The translations under genes were made by a program, and so were the position numbers. Source: Epinephelus fuscoguttatus (taxonomy: Eukaryota > Chordata > Actinopteri > Perciformes > Serranidae). From it: 64,000 bases of DNA. Positions within the stretch are counted from its first letter, which is position 1, and every line of letters begins with the position of its first letter. Location of the stretch: positions 42,404,322-42,468,321 of the forward strand of contig NC_064753.1 of assembly GCF_011397635.1 (NCBI RefSeq). The letters run 5' to 3'. The notes beneath the pieces are model-generated. The model ran no database searches, was not told the DNA's origin, and was given only the letters and a program-made list of their open reading frames with translations. Below, one piece after another: positions 25,847 through 36,642 of the stretch.

Positions 25847-26837
25847 ATATTTAGTTGTATGACTGCTGTTTCTGAGAACTGTTTCACATCTGTGTTGCAT
25901 GGAGTTGACCAACTTCTGGCACCTGTGAACAGGTGTTCCAGCCCAGGACGATTGGACTACATTCCACAATTCCTCTGCATTTCTTGGTTTTGCCCCAGAA
26001 ACAGCATTTTTGATGTCACCCCACAAGTTTTCTATAGGATTAAGGTTTGGGGATTGGGCTGGCCACTTCATAAAGTCAATCTTGTTGGCGTGTTTGGGGT
26101 CGTCTTGTTGAAACACCCATTTCAAGGGCATTTCTTCTTCAACAAAAGGCAACTTGACCTCTTCAAGTATTTTGATGTATTAAAACTGATCCATGATCCC
26201 TGGTATGCGATACTGAAAATAGGCCCGACACCACAGTATGAAAAACATCCCCATATCATGATGCTTCCGCCGCCATGCTTCACTGTCTTCACAGTGTACT
26301 GTGGCTTGAATTCAGTGTCACTTTCATCAGTCCACGAAATGTTGTGCCATTTCTCTTTAAGGCCCTGACACACCAAGCCAACGGCAAAAGAACTAGCGGC
26401 GATGAAGCCGACGGTTCCGTCGCCTACGTCTAGGCCAGTCAAAGTGTTCTTTGGCAAATTGTAACCTCTTCATCACGGCGTGTTTGCAACAATGGGACTT
26501 TGCCGGGGCTTCTTGCCAATAGCTTGGCTTCACATAGGCGTCTTCTAATTGTTACAGTATTCACAGGTAACTTTAGACCTTCTTTGATCTCCCTGGAGCT
26601 GATCATTTGTTGAGTCTTTGCCATTTTGGCTATTCTTCAATCCATTCGAATGGTAGTTTTCTGTTTTCTTCCACGTCTTTCTGGTTTTGGTTGCCATTTC
26701 AAAGCGTTTGAGATCATTTTAGCTGAGCAGCCTATCATTTTCATCACTTCTTTATATGTTTTCCCCTCTCCAATCAATTTTGTAATCAAAGTACACTGTT
26801 CTTCTGAACAATGTCTGGAACGACCCATTTTGCTCAA
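25847..26837 (-). pseudogene. Tc1-like transposase, frameshifted and interrupted
   Basis: Minus-strand order: HTH domain from MGRSRHCSEEQ (near 26825), second HTH region ([20 protein letters not shown]), then catalytic part with TDESD, QQDDPKHAN and NPIENLW, the three acidic positions of a DDE transposase. Frame changes near 26630 and 26460, and a roughly 70 bp insertion at 26361-26432 between FDWP and KEKWHN, break it. It ends at the stop near 25844. Not functional as it stands. Confidence 0.85.
26361..26432. mobile_element. Tiny insertion inside the Tc1 transposase
   Basis: GGCCCTGACACACCAAGCCA followed by AAAAGAACTAGCGGCGATGA closely resembles the first 75 bases of the element at 60584-61414. 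It has no matching right end here, so it is a fragment or a minimal MITE. Confidence 0.6.
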
Positions 26838-27159
26838 ATTTTAGAAAGAAATTCACTATAACCAGCAGGAACAACATTTGCTGCCTTCATCTTTAAATAA
26901 GGGCCACTTGTTTGACACCTGTTTTTTACATAATGAATTACTCGCTAATTGAACTCCATACTGCTGTTATTTTGAACACACTCCTTTCAATTAATGATTC
27001 AGTTACACAGAATCAGCAGCATGCATGTCATGACTGTAGTTTTCTATTACACTACACCCACTAGTAAATTATTTGCCATGTAGGAATATAATTTCTACCC
27101 AAAACAGTGGCTGATCTGGTTAGTGATGTTGGACTGCTATTATTTTGAACACAACTGTA

Positions 27160-27400
27160 CTTGTATAGTAACATTCCAACAGGTCCATATTCTCTGCTCT
27201 TGTCCATCTATGTCTTCTTCCAATAGCTCATTTCTCATCAGGTTGCACTGGTTTCTCAACGCCTGACGCTGACCTTGTTGACCCAGGCAACATCTGAGCC
27301 AGTATTACTCTTGGCGTTTGCGGTTTCACTCATCCCGAGGTAGGCTGGTAGCATTAAGAGCCTTGCCTATGGGTACATACCGGATAAGGAGTCAAACCCT
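27160..27400 (-). pseudogene. Retroelement-derived ORF remnant, part 2
   Basis: Continuation of the remnant on the other side of the Tc1. It reads MSETANAKSNTGSDVAWVNK on the minus strand before in-frame stops. Removing the transposon joins it to the CNPSERGY segment. Confidence 0.35.
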
Positions 27401-27596
27401 GATCTGGTACTGTCATCAGAAACGGATGTTGCTTCTTTCTGACGGCAGCTTTTAATATTAAAGTGATAACTGTTGTGCACTCACATGAAATGTGCTGCTT
27501 AAATGACACAGAGGATCCAAAACTTGCGTTACGGGAGCTTGTGTGCAGTGTGTTCTCATGTGTGTTCTCATGTTCTCACACATACACATGGGGGAG

Positions 27597-28483
27597 CCCA
27601 TGTGTATGTGTGCGTATGATTCATAGGTACAACTCATTCTAAAACTGGTTCAGTATTGAGGGAGGCGGATGCAGCCGGGAGCTGCGAAATGAGCTAAAAC
27701 GGTAACGGGGGCAAATGCGTCCCGTATAAGTTTGCGCATTAAAAGTGCTTTTTTTCGCCACTGACCGGTTCAGATCGCCAGTGTTATCTCTGTAAATAGC
27801 ATACTAAGCATTTCCCTTACCTCTGGGCTGTGTGATGTCATCTCGCAAGAGCTTTGCTCCACTGTGTCTGTAGCTCTCTCTACTCGTGGGACAGCCGTTT
27901 TCTTGAGGAAGAGGTGTTTCGGGATTGGATGTCTTCTCTTCTTCGGCTGGCAGTAGTCATCTTGGGAGAAGTGAGCACTGCAGACCCGATGGTCTGCAAG
28001 GCGCAGTGTCTGGAGAGGAGTGTTAGCATCCATTTGTAGCACAACTAGCCACAACTTCAGCAACTCACCATCTGACAAAGGCAGCCTATGAAAGCTGTAC
28101 AGGGTGTTGCGCAACATCCTGTTCTTGCAATTCGGATAAGCACAAACACGAACCATTGTTTTCAATCGATGCAGTAAAACTCTCAGCTGTACTCCGGGAC
28201 AACTGGCTCCTCTGTTTTCTTCCGGCAACAAGCAAAGCTCTCGCGAGATGACATCACAGCCCAGAGGTAAGGGAAATGCTTAGTATGCTATCTACAGAGA
28301 TAACACTGGCGATCTGAACCGGTCAGTGGCGAAAAAAAGCACTTTTAATGCGCAAACTTATACGGGACGCATTTGCCCCCGTTACCGTTTTAGCTTCTTT
28401 CGCAGCTGCATCGGCCTCCCTCAATACTGAACCAATTTTAGAACGAGTTGTACCTATGAATCATACGCACACATACACATGGG
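27597..28483. mobile_element. Long-inverted-repeat element carrying a THAP ORF
   Basis: Left arm 27597-27858 and right arm 28231-28483 are near-perfect reverse complements (CCCATGTGTATGTGTGCG at the tips, GAGAGCTTTGCT-type at the inner edge). The spacer is about 370 bp and encodes most of a THAP-domain protein. No transposase. Outside the left tip, TGTGTATGTG is itself mirrored (27579-27594), so the true left border may be complex. Confidence 0.75.
27770..28156 (-). CDS. THAP zinc-finger protein, 128 aa, in the inverted-repeat element
   Basis: THAP domain at residues 1-90: MVRVCAYPNCKN gives the N-terminal C-x4-C, followed by FHRLPLSD, a conserved Trp in LLKLWLVVL, then C-S-A-H (C-x2-H) and HLFLKKTAVP near the AVPTIF position. 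These are the C2CH ligands and core of a DNA-binding THAP finger. The Met at 28156 is chosen because THAP domains start directly at it; an upstream Met at 28231 is in frame but lies in the arm. The C-terminal ~25 residues are encoded inside the left inverted arm. It could be a captured host gene fragment or the DNA-binding part of a transposase. No catalytic domain is present. Confidence 0.6.
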   Translation of the reverse strand: MVRVCAYPNCKNRMLRNTLYSFHRLPLSDGELLKLWLVVLQMDANTPLQTLRLADHRVCSAHFSQDDYCQPKKRRHPIPKHLFLKKTAVPRVERATDTVEQSSCEMTSHSPEVREMLSMLFTEITLAI

Positions 28484-28671
28484 GAAATAGGGCCCAGGTT
28501 GAAAAATACCAAAGTTATCCTTTAATGCATGAACGGAATGACAGCTTTTTAGATCGGGAGCTTTTTGTTTTTATTACATTTAGATCCGGGACCATTAAAA
28601 CATTTGAGGCTGAAGCCTTGGACGCCCAGGCCTAACAACGCCACTGCTCAATCCCATTACAAACAAGTGTA

Positions 28672-28810
28672 AACCTCTTTCAGGAGGTCACAGACAACCA
28701 TTCACACAGATATTCACACCTACGGACAATTTGGAGTCACCAATTAACCTGTATGTCTTTGGACTGTGGGAGGAAGCTGGAGTACCCGAAGAAAACCCAA
28801 CCTGACACCA
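28672..28810 (-). repeat. Common fish interspersed repeat, inverted fragment
   Basis: ATTCACACCTACGGACAATT and TTTGGACTGTGGGAGGAAGC are the reverse complement of segments in the repeat at 14560-14840. Confidence 0.6.
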
Positions 28811-29384
28811 GATTTACTGAAATGTTGATTTTCATATATAAAAGTGACCAGGTTGCCAGTGCAGGTGAGAACACACTGCACAGTACAAAATGCAATATGA
28901 AATACACAATCACTACCTTATAAAGTGGCCAGGTTACTGGTGCTGATGCCTTCCAAAGAGGAACAAGGAAGTAACAGAACAAATACAAATCAAAGAGGAA
29001 GCATTTGGATGTGGCTACAACATAATGCAAAGGCAGAAAGAGATCACAGCAGCACTTGTTCAACAGCCACGTTCAGTATCTATGCCAGCTAGACATTCCA
29101 GTATTTGATGGGATTCCTCTTGAATACCGAGCCTTCATTTGAGCATTTGGGCGTGGCAGGGAAGAAGAGGCCTTCAGTAATGCTGATTGCTTGTATGTTT
29201 TGGAGCAGATCACTAGAGCACATTCAGCAATATATACATGTGTAAGTAAAAGCTGTGCTACTGAATAATTCCGAGGTGTGTCCTTGTATTGCTTGGCACC
29301 TTCCCCGCAAAATGTCTGAGCATGTCCTTGTTTTTTATAAACAAGTTTTCTTTCATTCCTGATATGTGTTACTAGTGTCACTTC
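28811..29384. other. Spacer directly upstream of bax-like copy 2
   Basis: No gene. A short pair of related segments, AAGTGACCAGGTTGCCAGTG and AAGTGGCCAGGTTACTGGTG, lies at about 28842 and 28922. Confidence 0.35.
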
Positions 29385-29537
29385 CTGTTTCCACTGTGGA
29401 AGGTAAAAAGTTTCTCACAGAAGAGACACGTTCGGACTGGTGACGTTATTTTCGGCCAAAGTAGCATTATATCTTGGAACCAAATATCTAGCCTAATTTT
29501 TCATTCATCACTCTGAGCTGACAAGAAGCTTGAAGTT
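29385..29537 (+). promoter_or_regulatory. baxb: Probable promoter/5'UTR of bax-like copy 2
   Basis: Diverged counterpart of 5025-5188. Similarity is strongest in the last 30 bases before the ATG and in the ACCAAATATCTA block. It is less CpG-rich than the copy 1 version, which may mean weaker or more restricted expression (inference). Confidence 0.45.
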
Positions 29538-32500
29538 ATGGCTGACAGCCGACAGGGAGTGGACAGAGAAGAAGGAAACCAGCAGCCCCAGGGCACCATG
29601 GGTGGGAAAGGTATGTGAACCCATGTTAGGTGTACAGAGCAGCCTTTTTCAATAACTAACTAAATAACTAAATAACTTTTTAAATATCTAACTAAAAAAT
29701 GTATTTGTCCAACTAAGGGACTGTTCTTCCTTTACCAGAGGAGGGGGTGGAAGCTAAAAATATTTTTTATCATGAGCCTCCCTGAGTGACTGGCAGAAAA
29801 TCTTATAGTTAGTTAGTAAGTTATTCGACTTATAAAACGTACCCTTTTGCATTTGAAAGTTTAAAGTTAAAGATGTAATCCCGGAGTTGAAAAAAGCCTG
29901 ATTTTAGAACAGACATAAAATAAAGTGATGATAGTAAAGTAAAGTTTTGATGAAATATCACAATTTTAAGCTCAGATTGGGTGATGTGTTATTTGAATTC
30001 TTTTTGATGGAAGTGTTCGTCAGCATGATGTGTCCAAGAACCATCTGAAATTTGAAATTCCAAGAGTATTTCTGTTTTTACAGTTTCTCGCTGTGATAAA
30101 TGGTGTACTTTTGTTGCCCTCCAAACCTGCTGTATTTGGAAGACTTGTTTTCTTTAAAAATCAATAAATACAAAATACAACCACTTAAGTTTCTTTGCCC
30201 CTCCCTTACGCCAAAATAAAAATACGCAAGTCCCTCCTCAGTGCTTAAAAAATTATTTGACATGCCTCCCCCTTTTTGCACAACCCTCTCCCCTTCTCAT
30301 AAATAATGAACAGTCCCTGAAGCTACTTAGTAGCTCAAACTAACATTACTTTGTAAAAAAAAATATAATATAAAAAAGTGTCATGCTAGCAAAAATTGTC
30401 ACTCAGTTAAGTTTATTGCAAAAAGTGCCCCCTCAAGGATCAATCATCAGACTTGGCCTCCAAATTCCACAGATCCCAATTCGTTTAAGCATCCATGGGA
30501 CGTGTCGGTACCCTACACAACCCACAGCACTCAAAGGATATGCCACCTTCTGCCATTTTGAGTATGGAAGGAATATAATACATTTTTTCTATGCATTTAA
30601 ACAAACAGTGCAGATGAATGAAATGACTGTGGGTATTTATCAGTCTTCTCATTGTTCCAGATGTCATTGTTGACCGCATCCTGGAGCGAGCAGAAGTTAT
30701 TTTTAGAGGGTAAGTCTCAACAACAACAACAACAACAACAATATGAATAATATTAATAATCTATTATATTTATATATAATATATGTATATATACTTATAT
30801 AATTTATATTTATTTTTAATTTATACAGCACTTTTCAAAACAAAGTAACAAAATGCTTCACATGTTTGACCCAGGGATAACACTGAATTAGAATACAAAT
30901 CTAACTGATATGATATGAGAACATGTAGCACCTTGCACAACGTGATTTTGCCATGTAGGACATGCTCCCAGATCAACTTACCACACCGCATTCCTGGACC
31001 AACATTGCAATCAACCAATCACAGCCCTCTGACATCATCAGTATGCTGCTCCTGTGCTACTTTCAAAATTTCTTTGCGCTTCTTCAGAGCTAAGCTAAGT
31101 TTACCAAATTGAAGCTAATACAACTGAACAAAAATTGTATAGTTTAATGTTACTGAGGATTTTGTTCAGTTGTACTAACTTCAATTTGGAAAACTTAGCT
31201 TAGCTCGACTTTCTGAGGGTCCCCCTGGTGTTTTTGTGCCCTTTTTCAAATTGATGCCGCTCTGGGTGCAGATCATTTATGTCACCTGCCACCAGCCTTC
31301 ACGTAGGTACCTTAAAGAATAGGATACTTTAGGCTCCCATTTTCCAAGTCCAGCAACACTAACATGTCTTTATGTACATCAGAAAAGTCGTAGTTAGTAA
31401 TTTCATATTAAATTCCTGCTCAAATATGTGGTGTTTCCTTAGTGAAGCAGTTTTCTCTGTCCTAGGTATGTGATTGAATGTTGTAAAGCGGAGGAGCCTG
31501 GTCGACACATTTCCTCTGAGCTTCTGGGAGGAAAGCCAAATGAACAACAGGATCCACAAATCAAAGAAGTGGTGCAACAGTTGATCAAGATGACAAATGA
31601 CATGGACAAGAACATTGAGCTCCGACGGTAAGCTGTGCATCATACAAACACAAAGACCCCATCGGTCAACAGATCCGTTGTTTATTGATAAGTCACAGTA
31701 CCTGACAGTACTGTCAGTCAACAGAAGCTCTTTCATAGTTTTTACGCAGCAGCCGTAGGCAGATTGCAGACTGAAAATCCTCAGTCTCTGGTTTGGTCAC
31801 AGTTTTGACTGCATATTATGTAAAGCAGATGTTTAAATAATACACAAGCCTTGTTTGCTTGACTGAGGAGGAATGACCTTTGTTCACACCAACACTCAAA
31901 TGCAGATCTATCTGTAAATGTGTTTTCATCCGCCAGTTTTCCTCCTTTATTAATCAGACCCGCCCCGGTCTCTGAACAGAAATATGGGCATTGAGACATT
32001 CTTCATGACGACCGACCACATCCATTTCAAAGTCATCTGAGAACTAGGGATGTGCCAATATCAGAATTTCTGAAGTGTAACAATTTCAATGAAACGTAAA
32101 ATGAAAAGTAAAATGTTCCATGTTTACACTGGATTTTATAGCAACTTTGTTGGACTCTCTGAAATAACCAAAATTAAAAATACTTTAAAAAAAAATCAAA
32201 ATCAAAATGCTATAAAGGAAGGAGTGCTGTGCTTTGTTCACATTGCCATCTAAAACAATGACAGCTATGGTAATAATGGAAATGATTGGTGTTTTGGCAA
32301 GTTTTACCTTCAATTAATTGACTACCCTATAATATATCGTAAAACTGCTGTACCAGAACTTATCTACTGTGAACACTACTCATGATGCAAGTGAAATCCA
32401 ATCCAAACATCAGCACATTTGATTCTGTCCATTTCTTCTTGTCAGACTGATCAACCAGGTTCCAAGCAACTGTGCTCAGGACATCTTCATAAAGGTGGCC

Positions 32501-34593
32501 AGGAGCATCTTTACTGATGGCATCAACTGGGGTCGAGTGGCGGCTCTCTTCCATCTGGCCTACAGACTCATTCACAAGGTAACACACAGAAACAGATACT
32601 TCACAGAGCAGCGCTTATTAACAGGGCTGCATTCTAGATTCTAGATTTTTAAAGTCAGGTACCATTTTTTAAGATGTTGATACCCCTTTGGGTTCAACTG
32701 ATGATCTTAACATCATGTTTTCATAAGCAGAGCTGTTTTCCACGGTGTGACATGCAACATGCAGTGCTCCTCCACCTCACATGAGCACTTTGAGTCAAAC
32801 AGTGCAGTTCAGAAGTGAAAAGAACTTTTTTGTTTTTCATAGAAAAATATCTTACTCCACTGTCACTTAGCGCTGGACTTAATGGCCTGAATATAGTTTT
32901 GATTTTTTTCAGGGTTGGGTGCTGCGGAGCTCCCAAAAGATCACGTGGGATTTTTATGCCTCTGGGCCAGCGACAGCAGTGGCAGAGGCATAAAAATCCC
33001 GCCATTTGGCACAAGCGTCCACTGATTCAAATATGTTGAACTGATTCGAATTTTGTGGTCAAAGGTCAAGGTCACTGTGACCTTACGTCAATCTCAATCT
33101 CATGAACACAATATCTCAAGTACACCTTGAATTCATTTCTTAAAATTTGGCACAAATGTCCATTTGGACCCAACCATGAACTGATTAGATTTTGGTAGTC
33201 AAAGGTCAGGGTCACTGTGACCTTATGTCCATGTCATTCTCGTGAATATGACATCTCAAGAAGGCCTCTGGGGAATTCCCTCAAATGTGGCAGAAACGTC
33301 CACTTGGACTCAAGAATGAACTGATTAGAATTTGGTGGTTAAAGGTCAAGGTCATTGTGACCTCACAAAAAATGTTTTTGGCCATAACCTAAGTATGATG
33401 AAATACAAATATGTATCTTCTTTGCAACAACATCCATATTTGAAGCATTGTTAACTGTCCTTGCCACATATGAGTCTGGACAGACATGGATGTAAACTTT
33501 AACTGATAGCTTACCACGAGGCAGTAATTCTAATTTTAGTCTGTCCCCGTCAGATGCTTTAGATGTGTTGCCCAGCCCCACTGCCACTTTAAAGTCTCTT
33601 CCCTACTGGACAAATATATAAATAAAAAAACAACACTAACACCAACTACCATCTGGCTTTTGTCTTTAGTGGTAAAGGTTACAGTCAGCATTCAGTTCCA
33701 GGAGAATTGACTCTGCTGTAGTCACGAGTATTTATTAGATCCAGCTTCAATTGACAGTGATGGAAACATGACTCCTGGGTGGACACATCAATGTTCATTC
33801 CTTTTCCGGCGCATTTCAATGACAAGCCGCCACAAATTCCATCAGTTTCTGTCCAACTAGCACTCCAACATTGTGCCAAATTAGTCGGTACCAACTTTGA
33901 AAGAGATCAGTAACAGATATAAAAAATATAAAACACAAGTAACTACCGTAACATTTTCACTGGCCTCCATGCTCTTTTATATGGTTTACTTACCCTGTTT
34001 ACTGGCATGTCATGATATCAAATGTGACACACAAAAAAACAGAAATGTATACTCGTCTTCCAGCAGTAAGAAAGGTCTATTGCCTATTTTTAGCAAGTTT
34101 TCCTGTGTTTAAAAAACTCAAAAACATATAGATTACATGTTAATTTTGGTGGAAGACGGGTGTAAGATTTAATTCTTACATTGGGTACGCACAGAAATCT
34201 GTCGCTAGTAGCCCAGAGTTTCAGGATATTCTTAAGGTCTTAGGGCTTTTGTTTTAAAGGAACTGATCACCAACCATCCAGAGAACATCAGGCCAATTAT
34301 AAGGTGGTTTCGCCAGTTCATCAGAGAGCATCTCTACTCTTGGCTCGTACAGCAGGGAGGCTGGGTGAGTGATGCATTTTCCACAAGGATCTGCCAGTTG
34401 TGTGCTCTATTCGTCTACAATTAAATTATGGTCTAATGTAACGACTTGTCAGTAGGATCCAAAGCTCCTAATCTTGCTGTCTTGATCTTTTCAGGTTGGT
34501 GTGATCATTCGTGTTCCTTGGTGGAGGACAGCAGCCTTAGTAGCATCATTAGCAATGGTAGTAGCTATTGTTTACTACAGAGGGACGCGCTGA
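29538..34593 (+). CDS. baxb: BAX-like apoptosis effector, tandem copy 2 with altered BH3 core
   Basis: Paralogue of the copy at 5189-20495, same strand. Coding exons: 29538-29610, 30661-30709, 31466-31627, 32446-32578, 34260-34364, 34495-34593. Five of six exons have the same length as in copy 1 (exon 1 is 73 versus 70 nt), all GT/AG, open to TGA, 206 codons. BH1 ([12 protein letters not shown]), BH2 (WLVQQGGW) and a C-terminal anchor ending YYRGTR are kept. The BH3 core reads LIKMTNDM, so the small residue and the near-invariant Asp of L-x-x-x-G/A-D are replaced by Thr-Asn. The tail has lost one Lys (RKTR to RGTR). The intact frame and conserved splice sites argue for a functional gene rather than a pseudogene. 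It may be a BH3-crippled effector, a regulator, or a tissue-restricted form; that part is inference. The symbol is shared because the two copies cannot be told apart by name here. Confidence 0.88.
30410..30550 (+). repeat. Fragment of fish repeat also at 50511-51030
   Basis: GACTTGGCCTCCAAATTCCA, CCATGGGACGTGTCGGTACC and CAAAGGATATGCCACC match the middle of the repeat at 50511-51030. It lies in intron 1 of bax copy 2. Confidence 0.5.
33040..33385. repeat. About 140 bp tandem repeat, 2.5 units, with TCAAGGTCA motifs
   Basis: The block TTTTGTGGTCAAAGGTCAAG then GTCACTGTGACCTT recurs at about 33050, 33187 and 33328, with ACATCTCAAG-type and GTCCATTTGGAC-type blocks between. It sits in intron 4 of bax copy 2. 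Related sequence is a common fish repeat. Confidence 0.7.
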
Positions 34594-34752
34594 GAGCACC
34601 GGACCTTACAACCTCACAACCAGGGCTGCAGTCCCGTCTCCTGGATAAACGCTGGACATTAATAGTTGTTAACCAGGCCTGTACTGTTTTTTAGACATGT
34701 GCATGGCTGCAAGATTGCAAGATTTTAAAACCATTATGGTTTCCTCCAACTA

Positions 34753-36007
34753 CAGTGGCATGCAAAATTTGGGCACCCATAGTCAAAATTTTGTTTACTG
34801 CAGGGGCGGACTGGCCATCTGGAGATTCTGGAGAATCACAGAACGGCCGGCGGCCGCCACGCAGTCATCACCGTTTTTTTTTTTAATGTTTTTTTTATCT
34901 TTTTCTCCCCGACAATCTACTGTTCCACGTCCAGTCCGCTAGGTGGCAGCCTTTAAATTGGATGCCAGCCGGCCCATAGATATCTATGAGCCAGCCGGCC
35001 GCCAGTCAAATTGAAGAAGAAGGAAGCGTACCGTATGCGCACCGGTTGTTGTGGGCTGAGCCGAGTCAAAGTCCAGGGCTGTTTTTTAGTCCCAGTCTGC
35101 CCCTGGTTTACTGTGAATAGTTAAGTTAGTAGAAGATAAACTGATCTCCAAAAGGCATGAAGTTAAAGATGAAACATGCATTTTAAGCAAGATTAGTGTA
35201 TTATTTTGGTTTTGTACAATTTTAGAGTGAAAAAATGAAAGGAACACCCTGCAAACGTTTGGGCACCCAAGACATTTGAGCTCTCGGACAACATTTACCA
35301 GGGTCTCAGACCTTAATTAACTTGCTAGGGCTCTGGCTTGTTCACAGCCATCGTTAGGAAAGGCCAGGTGATGAACTTTTTCTCTCCCATAAATAAAATA
35401 ACTGATGCCCATAAAGTATGAGAAGACAATAAGAAGATAGCAAAGTGTTTTCAGGAAGCTGTTTCCTCAGTTCGTAATGTCATTAAGACATGGCAGTTAA
35501 CAGGAACTATGGCGGTCAAGTTGAGGTCTTGAAGACCAAGAAAACTTTCTGAGCGAGCTGCTCCTGGAATGTCTAGAAAGGCAAATCATGGCCATGGCCC
35601 TCACAGTCCCCCGACCTAAACATCACTAAAAATCTTTGAATAGACCTCAAAAGAGCAGTGCATTAAGATGCCCCAAGAATCTCACAGAGCTAGAAGCTTT
35701 TTTCAGGAAGAATGTGCGAAAATCCTCCAAACAAGAACTGAAAGAGTCTTAGCTGGATACAAGGAGTGTTTAGAAGCTGTGATACTTGCCAAAGGGGGCG
35801 CTACTGAGCACTGACCATGCAGGGTGCCCAAACTTTTGCTTCAGGCCCTTTTTGTTTTTTTGTTACTTTGAAACTGGAAAATATCGAATTGAAACGTGAT
35901 CTTGCTTAAAATATTGAAGGAATGTTTCATCTTTAACTTCATGCCTTCTGGAAATCAGTTCATCTGCTTACTTTTGACCATGGGTGCCCAACTTTTGCAT
36001 GCCACTG
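34753..36007 (+). mobile_element. Degenerate Tc1-like element behind bax copy 2
   Basis: Inverted ends CAGTGGCATGCAAAATTTGG and CCAACTTTTGCATGCCACTG are flanked by TA. Decayed transposase C-terminal sequence is readable on the plus strand at about 35580-35830 (PKNLTELEAFFRKN), with stops. A hAT MITE lies inside. Confidence 0.75.
34801..35105. mobile_element. hAT MITE nested in the Tc1 relic
   Basis: Ends CAGGGGCGGACTGG and CCAGTCTGCCCCTG are inverted. A perfect 8 bp duplication GTTTACTG is at 34793-34800 and 35106-35113. Length 305 bp, with a GC-rich CGGCCGGC-containing core. Confidence 0.85.
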
Positions 36008-36642
36008 TACGTATATATAAAGCTGGATAAAGTAACAAAGGCAAGTGCTATACATCATTGTGAATCAAATTCATGTGTACCACGGTGTCTGGACATATCT
36101 GATAGACAAACAGAGTCACAGGCCCTTTCCAGAACAGTCTTTGGTCTTGAGAAGACATATATGTAGCTATCTCAACAGAATCCAAAAGAGCTGTAAAGTG
36201 GAAGAGGTTTAACCACAATTCCATAAAATGTTGGCAAGCTGTGTAAAATGTAAGCAAAAAAAAAAAAGAATGCAATGATCAGCAAACCTCTATTCAGTTG
36301 AATACAGTACGAACACAAGAAAGTTAATGTCCAGATTCATAAACTTTAACTTTAATAAGTTCCAAAAAAGTTTTGACAGGAGCATGTGTACCACTGTATT
36401 ACATCACCTTTTCTTTTAAAGACACTCAGTAAGGGTTTGTTGAATTTTTGAAGTGAAATTCATTCCAATTTTTGCTTGATATACGACTTCAGTTACTCAA
36501 CAGTCCGGGGTATTTTGCGCTTCATAATGTGCCACACATTTTCTATGAGAGTCAGGTCTAGACCTAAGGCAAGCGAGTCTGGTATCCAGACTCTTCTACT
36601 ACCATGCCACGCTGTTGTAACACATGCAGAATGTGTGTCATT

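Larger units (their letters stand above)
25548..27157 (-). mobile_element. Tc1/mariner transposon
   Basis: Inverted ends CAGTTGTGTTCAAAATAATA lie between TA dinucleotides (25546-25547 and 27158-27159). Length 1610 bp. It carries a broken transposase on the minus strand and has landed inside an older retroelement remnant. Confidence 0.9.

Noticed and set aside
25859..26368. 169-codon plus-strand ORF
   Set aside because: It is antisense to the Tc1 transposase, whose DDE motifs are on the minus strand.
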